A model generated the notes under the pieces. That model had not been told where the DNA came from and made no database searches. It saw only the letters and a list, made by a program, of their open reading frames with translations. From Thermococcus celer Vu 13 = JCM 8558 (GTDB lineage: Archaea > Methanobacteriota_B > Thermococci > Thermococcales > Thermococcaceae), in contig NZ_CP014854.1 in NCBI RefSeq assembly GCF_002214365.1, positions 744,001 to 808,000 on the forward strand: 64,000 nucleotides of DNA, in the 5' to 3' direction. Positions 43,045 through 52,995 of the stretch are shown here, piece by piece; within the stretch, counting starts at the first letter, position 1; the number at the start of each line of letters is the position of its first letter. Position numbers and translations under genes: made by a program.

Positions 43045-43818
43045 ATGATAAGGAACATGAACAGCTACCCGCTCTACGACGATGGAGAGCACAAGGTTTA
43101 CTGGCTCGGGATCGAGGAGGCCGAGGACGAGAAGGGCATACTCACCAATCAGTACCTCGTAATCGACGGAAAAGAGGCCGCCCTGATAGAGCCGGGCGGG
43201 TTCTTCGTCTTTTCGCGTGTCCTGAAGAACGTCTCATCGCTTGTCCCGCCGACCCAGATAAAGTACCTCATGTACTCCCACCAGGATCCGGACGTCATCG
43301 CCGGATTGAACCTGTGGTTCGAGTACGCACCGCTCGCCAAGGTTGTTATCTCAAACCTCTGGGTTCGATTCCTTCCGCACCTGGCCGTCCTGAGCGCGGG
43401 TAGAGCGATAGGAATCCCAGATAAGGGGACGGACTTTAAGATCGGCAACTCCGTGATAAAGGCCGTCCCAAGCCACTACCTCCACAGTCCCGGAAACTTC
43501 AGTTTCTACGATGAGAAGAGCGGGATCCTCTTCAGCACGGACATCGGGGCGGCGGCGTTCCCTGAGGGGGAGTGGTATCTCTTCGTCGAGGACTTCGAGG
43601 ACCATGTAAAGTTCATGGAGGGCTTCCACAGGAGGTACATGAGCTCAACGAAGGCCCTTAGGGCGTGGGTTCGCTCCGTCAGGCGACTCAATCCCAAAAT
43701 CGTAGCACCCCAGCACGGCGCCATCTTCAGGGACGAGAACGTCGGGAAGTTCCTCGACTGGCTCGAGGGCCTTGAGGTTGGGATAGATATCTTTGAGAAG
43801 GAGTTCTACGGGGACTGA
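43045..43818 (+). CDS. Flavodiiron-type metallo-beta-lactamase-fold protein (ODP-like, no flavodoxin)
   Basis: The 257-aa protein has the MBL fold of FprA/flavodiiron proteins: 'ILTNQYLVIDGKEAALIEPGG', 'YLMYSHQDPDVIAGL' (ligand loop H-x-D-x-D-V, where classical FprA has H-x-E-x-D-H), 'SHYLHSPGNFSFY', 'LFSTDIGAAAF' and 'APQHGAIF'. The C-terminal flavodoxin domain is missing, as in the bacterial oxygen-binding diiron protein ODP. It probably binds or reduces O2 or senses it. ATG 43045 follows GGAGGTGTTTGAG. Convergent with the HAD gene (13-bp overlap). Confidence 0.85.
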   Translation: MIRNMNSYPLYDDGEHKVYWLGIEEAEDEKGILTNQYLVIDGKEAALIEPGGFFVFSRVLKNVSSLVPPTQIKYLMYSHQDPDVIAGLNLWFEYAPLAKVVISNLWVRFLPHLAVLSAGRAIGIPDKGTDFKIGNSVIKAVPSHYLHSPGNFSFYDEKSGILFSTDIGAAAFPEGEWYLFVEDFEDHVKFMEGFHRRYMSSTKALRAWVRSVRRLNPKIVAPQHGAIFRDENVGKFLDWLEGLEVGIDIFEKEFYGD

Positions 43819-44480
43819 GCCCCTGTCCCCAGCATTCCCTTTACAAGCCCGACCAGTTCCTTCAAGTTTTTAACGTAGTAGTCCGCCCCCTCGCTCCTTC
43901 CGAAGCGGGTGACGTTGACCACCCTGACTCCGGCCCTCTTTCCGGCCAGCACGTCGTGGTAGCTGTCGCCCACCACCATGGCCTCATCGGGCTCCAGCCT
44001 TAGGGCCTTCAGGGCCTTCCGGACGAGGTAGGGGCTGGGCTTGACCCCGTCGAGGTTCGAGTAGTCCTTACCGAAGACCGCCTCGAAGTGCTTCCTCAGG
44101 TCGAACAACCCCAAAACGAACTCCACGCACTCCTGGGAGGCGTTGCTAACGGCGGCGAGTTTCAGGCCCATGTCCCTGAGCTCCTTTAAGGCATCGACGT
44201 CGGGAAACACCTTTATCCTTCCCCTCCGGGCCATCTCCTCGCGGTAGCGGAGGTTCACCTCGTCGACGAGTTTCCAGAACTCGATGGCGTTCACGCCGAA
44301 CCGCTCAACGTACGTCCTCGGGAGTTCGCCGGTCACGGTCTTTCTGTAAGTCTCGTAGTCGAGCTCGATGCCGCGCCTCATCAGCTCGGGAAGAACCCAC
44401 CCCTCGTACCACTCTCGATGATCGTAGCCCTCGTAGTAAATTAGAGTTTCGTCGACGTCGAATATCAGACCTTTGAGCAT
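43806..44480 (-). CDS. HAD-superfamily hydrolase
   Basis: The 224-aa protein starts 'MLKGLIFDVDETLIYYEGYDH' (motif I D-x-D), with 'AAVSNASQE' (motif II), Lys in 'LDGVKPSPYLVRKAL' (motif III) and 'MVVGDSYHDVLAGKRAG' (motif IV), typical of phosphoglycolate-phosphatase-like HADs. ATG 44480 follows GGAGGCCGAGG; the longer frame to 44507 is not used. Confidence 0.9.
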   Translation of the reverse strand: MLKGLIFDVDETLIYYEGYDHREWYEGWVLPELMRRGIELDYETYRKTVTGELPRTYVERFGVNAIEFWKLVDEVNLRYREEMARRGRIKVFPDVDALKELRDMGLKLAAVSNASQECVEFVLGLFDLRKHFEAVFGKDYSNLDGVKPSPYLVRKALKALRLEPDEAMVVGDSYHDVLAGKRAGVRVVNVTRFGRSEGADYYVKNLKELVGLVKGMLGTGAQSP

Positions 44481-44568
44481 GCCTCGGCCTCCTGGACTGG
44501 TCATCACCCATCAGCCGGTTGATCCCTCGTCATCGGCGTGGAAAGTAGGGAGAAGGGGTTAAAAACCT

Positions 44569-45297
44569 TCAGAAGAGCTCCTCGAGCTTGACGTCTATCT
44601 TGTCAGGGTTGAAGGGCAGGACGTGCCTGGTGGTCTTCGGGGAGTAGACCTCGCCGCGCCTGACGAGCTCCATGACCTCCTCCTTGGTCGGGGCCTTCCT
44701 GATGAAGACGTAGTCTATCTCGCCCTTCGCCATGTCCTCCCTCGCGTCCTCCTTGAGACCGTAGTAGATGAGCTCGATGCTCCCCTCAACGCTCATCTCG
44801 TCGAGAACCTTGCTGACCTTCTTCTGCTCCTCCAGCCCGCCGGGTATGGCAAAGCTCCTCTCTCCGACGAGGGCGAAGGCTATCTCTCCCCTCTCGGCCT
44901 TATCCTCCGCCTCCGGGTCCTCTATAACCTCGAGGCCCTCCGCCTTGAGTCTCTCGATGACCTCCTCGAGGTTTCCCTTGAACGCCGGATACCAGGTGTA
45001 GACCTTGACGTCGTCGCTGAAGTAGTCGAGGATAACCGAAGGGGCGCGCTTGGCGCCGAGCTTCTGGAGACCGGCCCAGCGGTGGTGGCCGTCAACGATG
45101 AGGTATAGATCCTCACCCGGGACCTTGGCGAGGAGCATAGGCTTCCAGAAGATTCCGGAGCCCGTAACGCTCTCGATGAACGCCTCGAGCTCCTTCTGGA
45201 CGAGCTGTTCGTGGGGCTTCATCTTGTCGAGCTCGATAAAAACGTAGTCAACCTTCCTGGTCGGGATATCGTACTTTGGGACCTTCTCAACTCCCAT
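44569..45297 (-). CDS. serK: ADP-dependent L-serine kinase (SerK, ParB/Srx fold)
   Basis: The 242-aa protein closely matches the Thermococcus kodakarensis serine kinase in the ParB/sulfiredoxin fold. 'MKPHEQLVQ' places Glu30 at the known catalytic position when counted from ATG 45297, and 'VDGHHRWAGLQKLGA' is the ParB-like nucleotide motif. It makes O-phosphoserine from serine and ADP for cysteine synthesis. GGAGGT lies 6 nt before ATG 45297; the upstream ATG 45303 directly abuts it and is less likely. Confidence 0.92.
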   Translation of the reverse strand: MGVEKVPKYDIPTRKVDYVFIELDKMKPHEQLVQKELEAFIESVTGSGIFWKPMLLAKVPGEDLYLIVDGHHRWAGLQKLGAKRAPSVILDYFSDDVKVYTWYPAFKGNLEEVIERLKAEGLEVIEDPEAEDKAERGEIAFALVGERSFAIPGGLEEQKKVSKVLDEMSVEGSIELIYYGLKEDAREDMAKGEIDYVFIRKAPTKEEVMELVRRGEVYSPKTTRHVLPFNPDKIDVKLEELF

Positions 45298-45400
45298 GAG
45301 CATACCTCCCGTGGGTTTACGATGGGGTAAACGTCGCGGGGGATAAAAAGCTTGTGGCAAAGGTTAAATCGTTTTGATGCGAACACAAGGTGATGGGAAG

Positions 45401-46546
45401 ATGAGGAACATCGCTGATTTACCTCTTCACGGCGGTCACGTTCCGGCGTGGCTGGCCCGGAGGATGAGAAGGCTCACGCGGTTAGTGCTACTTCTGGCGG
45501 TCGAGGAGTACGGAACGAAGGGTCTCCTGGAGAGGCTCTCGGACCCGGTGTGGTTTCAGGCCTTCAACAACGTCATCGGGATGGACTGGGACTCCTCCGG
45601 CTCAACCACCGTGACGGCGGGAATGATAAAGGACGCCCTCTGGAGGGAGGAATTAGGAATCAAAGCCGCCGGAGGGAAGGGGAAGAAGAGCAGGAGGACT
45701 CCGGATGAGCTTAGGAGGATAGCGGAATTATACGAACTCGATCCGGAAGCCTACATCAGAACCTCCAGGCTGGTCGCGAAGGTGGACACGGTGGCGCTCC
45801 AGACGGGCTATCAGCTCTACCACCACGTTTTCTTCCTTGATGAGGATGGCAACTGGGCGGTTATACAGCAGGGAATGAACGAGACCGAGAGAATGGCGAG
45901 GCGCTTCCACTGGTTCGACGCCGAGACCTTCACCATCAACCCGCACAAGGCCATCTCCGGGCTCAGGAGGGATTTTGCCCTTAACACTGTCTCGAAGGAA
46001 TCGAGGGAGTACCAGAAGACGCTCGTGGATACCGTTCAGGATGGGCCGGGAAGGATAGAGCGCGAGCTGGAGAGCCTGAAGGCCATAGCGAAAGGCTATC
46101 GCCCGCTGGTTTACTACAAACCGAGAGACGTCGACGAGGTTTCAATTATAAGGCGCTACGAGAGCCTCGGGAGGCTTGAGCTTAACAGGAGGGCCCTGGA
46201 ATTCGCCAGGGAGCTGAGCGTGAGCAACTACGAGGAGTTCCTTCTCCTGAAGGGCCTCGGGCCGAGCACCCTGAGGGCGCTTTCCCTCGTCCTCGAGCTT
46301 GTCTACGACGTCCACCCGAGCTGGAAGGACCCGGTGACCCACCCCCCTGACCCGTTCAAGTTCACCTACGCGGTCGGCGGAAAGGATAGGGTTCCCTTCC
46401 CTGTAGAGGGGCAGGCCTACGACGAACTCATCTCCTTCCTCGAGGAGCTCGTCTTTAGGCATCCCGAGGAAAGGGCCCTCGTTAGAAACGTGACCAGGAT
46501 AACCCGGAACTGGAGGTTCCCGGAGGGAGAGAAGAGGGCGACGTGA
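45401..46546 (+). CDS. DUF763 protein
   Basis: The 381-aa product starts 'MRNIADLPLHGGHVPAWLARRM' and has 'TPDELRRIAELYELDPEAYIRTSRLVAKVD', 'QLYHHVFFLDEDGNWAVIQQGMN' and a late HhH-like 'LLLKGLGPSTLRALSLVLELVYD', all typical of DUF763. The helix-hairpin-helix suggests nucleic-acid binding. Function unknown. ATG 45401 follows GGTGATGGGAAG. Divergent from serK. Confidence 0.9.
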   Translation: MRNIADLPLHGGHVPAWLARRMRRLTRLVLLLAVEEYGTKGLLERLSDPVWFQAFNNVIGMDWDSSGSTTVTAGMIKDALWREELGIKAAGGKGKKSRRTPDELRRIAELYELDPEAYIRTSRLVAKVDTVALQTGYQLYHHVFFLDEDGNWAVIQQGMNETERMARRFHWFDAETFTINPHKAISGLRRDFALNTVSKESREYQKTLVDTVQDGPGRIERELESLKAIAKGYRPLVYYKPRDVDEVSIIRRYESLGRLELNRRALEFARELSVSNYEEFLLLKGLGPSTLRALSLVLELVYDVHPSWKDPVTHPPDPFKFTYAVGGKDRVPFPVEGQAYDELISFLEELVFRHPEERALVRNVTRITRNWRFPEGEKRAT

Positions 46547-46577
46547 AAGGCACTCTTTTAACTATCGGGGTGGTAGT

Positions 46578-46715
46578 TTGTACTTCGATGAGAGACCGAA
46601 GTCCAAAAGGGAGGACCTTTACGACAGGGAAAAAGAGCTGGAGGAGCTCCTGAGCGCCATCGATTCGAGGAGGCCCCGGGTACTGCTCAAGGGGATACGC
46701 AGGCTCGGAGCTTGA
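46578..46715 (+). pseudogene. N-terminal remnant of an archaeal AAA ATPase
   Basis: Forty-five codons from TTG 46578 read 'LYFDERPKSKREDLYDREKELEE', then 'LLSAIDSRRPRVLLKGIRRLGA', then stop. This matches the start of the Thermococcales ATPase family (PF01637-type), where 'LLxGIRRxGKTSLL' is the Walker A. Here the sequence stops just before G-K-T. No downstream continuation is found in any frame, so it is a deletion scar. Confidence 0.65.
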
Positions 46716-47359
46716 CCAACAAACTTTGCTTCGCAAAGTTTGATCAAAGACGGTAGCTCGCTCTCAATTAGCCTGAAAACGAGTGGGTTTCACTTTGCAA
46801 TTAACCTTCACACGGGAGAACACTTTAAGATAACCCACTGACCCCTGGTTTGACGTAGTTAGACGCCCTTCGGGCGCCTTTCAGCCTTTTGGGAAAAGGC
46901 TGGCGAAAAGGGTGTTTTCTTTTGAAAATTCAAAGAATGATAAGCGTGCGCTTTAAAGTTGGAACATGGAAGGAGGGATTAACGTTAAGACCTGCTATTA
47001 AACTGGTTTCACTTTTTATTCTGGCGCCCGAAGGGCGCCTTGCAGCCTTTTGGGAAAAGGCTGGCGAAAAATGGTGATTCCTTTTAACTGCCCTCCCGTG
47101 AGTGTTTGCACCCTCAAACGGCCATTGAACCCCGAATTCAAGATTAAAAAGGCCAAATCCAAGGGGTTTGCAATCTCCCGCGCTCCAAAGGAGCGCCATC
47201 CAAAAGCAAACCCCATCATAAAAGCTTTCTTAAGAAGGGTGAATTCAAAACCCAAGAGCAGTCTTTATCTTTAGCAAACACCCTTAAACTGCTCCTTGAA
47301 AAAAGAATCACCCTTTTCCGTCAACGCTTTGAGAAACAAGAACCTGTTCCGGGGGGTGT

Positions 47360-47374
47360 GGGGGCGGAGCCCCC
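47360..47374 (-). terminator. GC hairpin downstream of tRNA-Val
   Basis: GGGGGC-TCC-GCCCCC (minus-strand sense) begins 13 bases after the CCA of tRNA-Val. It could stop or process the tRNA transcript. Archaeal termination mostly relies on T-runs, which are absent here, so this is tentative. Confidence 0.35.
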
Positions 47375-47387
47375 TTGTCTTTCGTTA

Positions 47388-47465
47388 TGGTGGGCCCGCG
47401 GGGCTTCGAACCCCGGACCTTCGCCGCGTGAGGGCGACGTCATAACCAGGCTAGACCACGGGCCC
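47388..47465 (-). tRNA. tRNA-Val (anticodon CAC)
   Basis: The minus strand folds as a full cloverleaf: acceptor GGGCCCG pairing with CGGGCCC, anticodon stem UCGCC/GGCGA around loop CUCACGC (anticodon CAC, reads GUG), and T arm CGGGG-UUCGAAG-CCCCG. The 3' CCA is encoded (47388-47390). No intron. It borders the hairpin-rich region and could have served as an integration site. Confidence 0.95.
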
Positions 47466-47506
47466 ATCCGGGATTAGTGGAGGGGGGAGGAAATATAAAT
47501 CTTTCG

Positions 47507-48301
47507 CTAAACCTCTTTGAGTATCTCCTCTGGAGCCCCGGCGAAGGCCACCAGGTACTCCGCTTCAACGATGTGGAGCCTCCCGGGGACGACCATGACG
47601 TGCGGCTGTTTTCCGAAGTCCTCCTTAAGCATGTCCCGGACGTAGCCCGCTTTGAGCGTGGGGTTGAGCGACCCTGCCCTCGCCAGGACGACCACCAGCG
47701 TGTCCCCCGTAAAGACGTTCTCCTTTTTCATATCCTCAACCCGAAGGAGTATCTCCATGGCCTCGTTGGCGGTCATGTAACGGTTCTGCTCCGCCTTCAC
47801 GTCGAGGAATAGCATCGTGTGGAGACCCCTCTCCCGGTTCTCTCTTATCACGTCGTAGTGGCTCGTCGGGAACCAGTTCTTCTCGGGGTAGGCGACGGTC
47901 GCGCTCTTGCCGAACTTGTATATCTGCAATCCGGTTATCGCTACCGCCGAGTAGATGCTCGGGGCGTGGATGACGTAGCTCTCGATTCCAAGCTTCTTGG
48001 CCCTTATCCTGAGGTCGGAGTGGGTCGTCGCGACCATCGGGTCGCCGGCCGTCAGGAAGGCCACGTCCTTATCCCTGGCCTCGCTCAGGACTATCTCCTC
48101 GAAGTTGAGCTCAACGTCCTCCCTGCTCAGCCTCCTGATGGGTTTTCCTATGAGTTCCTCAATCCTCTCCAGCGTTGTTCCGGCCATTAAGGACGTGTAG
48201 AACTCCGCGAAGACCTTTTCGCACTTCCTGGCCGTCTCGAGGCCCTTGAGGGTAACATCCCTCTCATCGTAAAGACCGAGACCTATGAAGTATATCGCCA
48301 T
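47507..48301 (-). CDS. dphB: Diphthine synthase
   Basis: The 264-aa SAM methyltransferase starts 'MAIYFIGLGLYDERDVTLKGLE' and has 'VAFLTAGDPMVATTHSDLRIRAKK' and 'GDTLVVVLARAGSLNPTLKAG', typical of DphB. It methylates the modified His of elongation factor 2 on the way to diphthamide. ATG 48301 follows GGTGATGCTC; the frame extends to 48310. Confidence 0.96.
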   Translation of the reverse strand: MAIYFIGLGLYDERDVTLKGLETARKCEKVFAEFYTSLMAGTTLERIEELIGKPIRRLSREDVELNFEEIVLSEARDKDVAFLTAGDPMVATTHSDLRIRAKKLGIESYVIHAPSIYSAVAITGLQIYKFGKSATVAYPEKNWFPTSHYDVIRENRERGLHTMLFLDVKAEQNRYMTANEAMEILLRVEDMKKENVFTGDTLVVVLARAGSLNPTLKAGYVRDMLKEDFGKQPHVMVVPGRLHIVEAEYLVAFAGAPEEILKEV

Positions 48302-48403
48302 GAGCATCACCGGGGAGCATAGGGTGGAAGGCTTTTAAGCTTGCGCTCACGGCGATTAGGCGATTGCCGAAAAGCTTATAATGATTGACGAATACTTGTG
48401 AGC

Positions 48404-49135
48404 ATGCTTGAAAAGGAGAAAGAAGCCCTCGCCAAGAGGATAGCGGGGGAGATAACCCTCTCCTCCGACCCGGGAAAGACCATGCGCAAATGGCGCGAGA
48501 TCTTCGGCATCAGCCAGACCGAGCTCGCCGATTACCTTGGGGTATCCTCCTCGGTCATAAGCGACTACGAAGGCGGAAGGAGGAAGAGCCCCGGTGCCTC
48601 GACCATAAGGAAGTTCGTGGAGGCCCTGCTCGAGATCGACGAACGTCGCGGTGGAAACGTCATCAGGGCCTTCAGCAAGACCCTCGGAAGCGAGCTCCCC
48701 ACGAGCGCCATACTCGATATCAGGGAGTTCGCCCTTCCCCTCACAATTAGGGATGTTGTAAACGCCGTTAAAGGGGACGTTGTGGCAAACATACACCTCC
48801 TGGACAGGAAGATCTACGGCTACACAGTAATCGACAGCATAAGGGCCATCCTCGAGATGAGCAGCGAGGAGTTCCTCAAGCTCTACGGCTGGACCACGGA
48901 GCGGGCGCTCGTGTTCACCAAGGTAACGACCGGCAGGAGCCCCATGATAGCGGTTCGCGTCCAGGGGTTAAAACCGGCCGTCGTTGTTCTCCACGGCGTT
49001 AAGAAGCTCGACGAACTTGCAGTAAAGCTGGCCGAGCGCGAGAGGGTCCCGCTGGTTGTCTCCCGCGCTTCCAGCGAGGCAGAGCTCATAACGGGCCTCA
49101 GAACGCTCGTGGAAAAAACCGAGAAGGAGCTATGA
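48404..49135 (+). CDS. XRE-type HTH transcriptional regulator, archaeal conserved family
   Basis: The 243-aa protein has an N-terminal cro/C1-type HTH (about 28-80, 'ISQTELADYLGVSSSVISDYEGGRRKSPG') and a conserved C-terminal alpha/beta domain ('YGYTVIDSIRAILEMSSEEFLKLYGWTTERALVF') found in archaeal 'putative HTH-type regulatory proteins'. A TATA CTTATAATG at 48374-48382 is about 25 bp before the start and no ribosome site is present, so it is leaderless. GTG 48398 is the alternative start. Confidence 0.85.
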   Translation: MLEKEKEALAKRIAGEITLSSDPGKTMRKWREIFGISQTELADYLGVSSSVISDYEGGRRKSPGASTIRKFVEALLEIDERRGGNVIRAFSKTLGSELPTSAILDIREFALPLTIRDVVNAVKGDVVANIHLLDRKIYGYTVIDSIRAILEMSSEEFLKLYGWTTERALVFTKVTTGRSPMIAVRVQGLKPAVVVLHGVKKLDELAVKLAERERVPLVVSRASSEAELITGLRTLVEKTEKEL

Positions 49136-49137
49136 GC

Positions 49138-49920
49138 TCAATCGAGCTTCTTCCTCCTCCACACCCCTTCCTCGGCGAGTCTGGTTAGCCTGTCCCTAAT
49201 ATGGAGGAGCACGTCGCTCAGGGTCTTTCCGTTCTCGTAATCGGCGATTATCCTGAGGAGCTCCTCCCTGCTGTAATCCTTCATCTCCCTCGCCAGCTCG
49301 GTCATTCTGGGGTAAGCGCGGACCACGTTGTCTACGATGGTTACATCCGCCATCCTCGCGCTCCTCGAGAGCGGGTTGAGGTCGACGGTCACCACGAACT
49401 TGCCCATCCTCACCAGCGCCTCCGTCCTGTCGCCGTCCTCCAGCGGGACCAGCACGACGTCCGCCTTCCATATTCCGTTCTCATCAACCCTTCCCCTCTC
49501 GTGCTCCAGGCCCGGAATGCGCTTCGTGGGGTTTAATCCGAGGAGCTCATCCGCCCCGTACTTTCTCAGCTCCTCCGCTATCGCCCTCACCCTCTCCTCC
49601 GTGCGGTAGAAGAGGTTCACCTCGAGTCTGGCATCCAACGCCTTCGCCAGCTCGACCGTCTCCTTCGGGACGAGGGCGGCGACGTTCCCGTTGACCGAGA
49701 TGACGGGGTGCTCCGCCAGCAGGAACTTCGCCACGGCCGCCCGCATAGCCCTCTCCGCGGGCTCTATGGTTCTCTCTCCGATCAAGTAGTCGAAGGCCTC
49801 TCCGCGGCCATGGGCTATGAGGCCGGCTTTGGCGGTCATGCCCATCTCCATGCCCTCAATGATCCTCTCCCTGTAGTACAGACTCCAGTATCGGGGATGA
49901 CTCCTCGGTATCTCCACCAT
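49138..49920 (-). CDS. 4-phosphopantoate--beta-alanine ligase (phosphopantothenate synthetase)
   Basis: The 260-aa protein matches the archaeal phosphopantothenate synthetase (DUF137), with 'VEIPRSHPRYWSLYYRERIIEG', 'GLIAHGRGEAFDYLIGE', 'ISVNGNVAALVP' and 'VTVDLNPLSRSARMADVTIVDN'. It joins phosphopantoate and beta-alanine using ATP in archaeal coenzyme A synthesis. ATG 49920 follows CCGGTGTTG; the frame extends to 49929. It ends 2 bp from the convergent HTH gene. Confidence 0.94.
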   Translation of the reverse strand: MVEIPRSHPRYWSLYYRERIIEGMEMGMTAKAGLIAHGRGEAFDYLIGERTIEPAERAMRAAVAKFLLAEHPVISVNGNVAALVPKETVELAKALDARLEVNLFYRTEERVRAIAEELRKYGADELLGLNPTKRIPGLEHERGRVDENGIWKADVVLVPLEDGDRTEALVRMGKFVVTVDLNPLSRSARMADVTIVDNVVRAYPRMTELAREMKDYSREELLRIIADYENGKTLSDVLLHIRDRLTRLAEEGVWRRKKLD

Positions 49921-50073
49921 CTTCAACACCGGAGGGGGTACACTTCAACCGATAAAAAACCTTCGCGCTCTCGAGCTATGGGGTTCTCAACCTTCGGTTT
50001 AAAAAACGGTTATAACTCAAAAGTTCAGAACATTAAGTGAACAACTTTGATCGCGTGAACAGGGTGATGCATC

Positions 50074-50922
50074 ATGGGATACCCGATAACGAAGAAGGAG
50101 AACCTGAGCGCCATCGACTTCTTTATGGAAGTCGAGGCGCCACACGTGGCCCGCTCGTGGAAACCGGGCCAGTTCGTTGTGCTGATTCTGGATGAGAAGG
50201 GTGAACGGGTTCCGATGTCTGTATACTACGCCGAAAACGGTAAAGTTGGCATGTTCATCAGGAGGCACGGAAAGACGACCCTCAAGCTCTGGTACGAGTT
50301 CGACGTTGGTGACGAGCTCCTCAGCGTTACCGGCCCCCTGGGGAGGCCCATCAAGGTGAAACACTACGGGAACGTTGTCTTTGTCTCCGATGCCGTCTGC
50401 GCCCAGGCCGAGAGCTACGCCACTCTGAAGGCTATGAAGGAGGCCGGCAACTACACCATAGCCATCCAGAGCTTCGAGAACAAAGCCAACGTCTATCCCG
50501 AGAGGTACCTCGCAAAGCCCGTCGCGGACGAGCACTACCTCACCACCGAGGACGGGAGCGTCGGGATCAAGGGGCACTACCTGGACGTTCTGAAGGAGCT
50601 CATAGAGAAGGACAGGGTCGATATCGTCTTCGGCGGCGGAAAACTGGGCTCGTTGAAGAAGCTCGCCGAGCTCACGAGACCCTACGGGATCCCGACCATC
50701 GTAACCGTCAGGCAGATAATGGTGGACGGAACCGGGATGTGCGGCTCGTGCAGGGTTCTCTACGGTGGGGAGATAAAGTTCGCCTGCAGGGACGGACCGA
50801 TGCTCGATGCCCACAAGATAGACTGGGACGACGCGATAAAGAGGAACGCACGCTTCACAGAGCAGGAGAAACTCGCCAAAGAAAGGTACATAGAGGAGCT
50901 CAAAGCCCGGGGGGTGATCTGA
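50074..50922 (+). CDS. NfnA/sulfide dehydrogenase beta subunit (ferredoxin:NADP oxidoreductase)
   Basis: The 282-aa protein has an FAD domain ('PGQFVVLILDEKGERVPMS'), an NAD(P) domain ('VSDAVCAQAESYATLKAM') and a C-terminal [2Fe-2S] site 'MVDGTGMCGSCRV...FACRDGP'. Three Cys plus the Asp of D-G-T-G match the unusual Asp-ligated cluster of Pyrococcus sulfide dehydrogenase. It pairs with the next gene (0 bp gap) to move electrons between NADH, NADPH and ferredoxin. Start follows GGTGATGCATC. Confidence 0.92.
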   Translation: MGYPITKKENLSAIDFFMEVEAPHVARSWKPGQFVVLILDEKGERVPMSVYYAENGKVGMFIRRHGKTTLKLWYEFDVGDELLSVTGPLGRPIKVKHYGNVVFVSDAVCAQAESYATLKAMKEAGNYTIAIQSFENKANVYPERYLAKPVADEHYLTTEDGSVGIKGHYLDVLKELIEKDRVDIVFGGGKLGSLKKLAELTRPYGIPTIVTVRQIMVDGTGMCGSCRVLYGGEIKFACRDGPMLDAHKIDWDDAIKRNARFTEQEKLAKERYIEELKARGVI

Positions 50923-52368
<1,446 letters not shown>

Positions 52369-52404
52369 GCCATCCACCTTTACCCTTTTTCCGTCTTCGG
52401 GTAA

Positions 52405-52869
52405 CTACCATCCCTTCTTCCTGTCCCCCCAGAAGAACTTCATGAAGCCCGAGAAGTCCTCGCCGCGGAAGGCCGCGTAGAGGCTCTGGGTCTCCTCGGG
52501 GGTCAGCCATTCGATGTACTCTGGGATCCCCTCCTCGAAGTTGTAGAGTACTTCATCGTCCTTTTTCGCCACGTCGAGGGTGTAGATCTTCTTTCCCTGC
52601 TTTCTGGCTATCTCAATTTCCCTGACGACGAGGGAGGTGAACTTTCCGAGCACGGCTATCGCCACGAATATCTCGGCCTCGGGGATCAGGTGATCCGTTG
52701 TTTTAAGGCCGTAATCGGAGGGAACCACGAAGTTGTTGGAGTTGAGCCTTTCCTCGAGTATTTTCAGTATCGCCCTCTCGGTTCGGGTGTGGTAGAGTAT
52801 CGTGGGCTCGCTCAGATAAACGAGAGGGCCGTACTTTTCTTTCTTCTTTCTCCGGAGGAACCCGAGCAT
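52405..52869 (-). CDS. Conserved-looking protein with nucleotide-hydrolase-like alpha/beta fold, unknown
   Basis: The 154-aa protein is alpha/beta. 'PTILYHTRTERAILKILEERL', 'FVVPSDYGLKTTDHLIPEAEIFVAIAVLGKFT' and 'VVREIEIARKQGKKIYTLDV' recall a nucleoside deoxyribosyltransferase or TIR-like layout (a strand-loop with acidic residue, then a 'VREIEIARKQGK' helix). No firm family. ATG 52869 follows GAGGTGGTTCG. Convergent with nfnB. Confidence 0.65.
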   Translation of the reverse strand: MLGFLRRKKKEKYGPLVYLSEPTILYHTRTERAILKILEERLNSNNFVVPSDYGLKTTDHLIPEAEIFVAIAVLGKFTSLVVREIEIARKQGKKIYTLDVAKKDDEVLYNFEEGIPEYIEWLTPEETQSLYAAFRGEDFSGFMKFFWGDRKKGW

Positions 52870-52995
52870 CGAACCACCTCAGGTGGGGATAATGTCATCA
52901 TCCATCAGGAGGGATGACACTCATCATCGGCCGGCTTTCCTTAACAGGGCAGAACTTATTAAGGTTTGGCCCCGAGGGTTTACGGGGGAAATAAC

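Larger units (their letters stand above)
46547..47387. repeat. 841-bp non-coding region with clustered tight hairpins and a duplicated hairpin pair
   Basis: Apart from the ATPase remnant no gene is visible. The region holds a series of short-loop hairpins: 46720-46742 (CAAACTTTGC-TTC-GCAAAGTTTG), 46864-46876, 46882-46902 (CAGCCTTTT-GGG-AAAAGGCTG), 47023-47039 (GGCGCCC-GAA-GGGCGCC), 47043-47063 (same as 46882) and 47180-47196 (GCGCTCC-AAA-GGAGCGC). The pair at 46864-46909 recurs at 47023-47070, 159 bp apart, sharing 28 identical bases ending in GGCGAAAA. Nothing like an open transposase is present. Confidence 0.8.

Noticed and set aside
46864-47070. CRISPR-like array
   Set aside because: Only two copies of the hairpin pair, with one 113-bp spacer of no unit length; no cas genes nearby.
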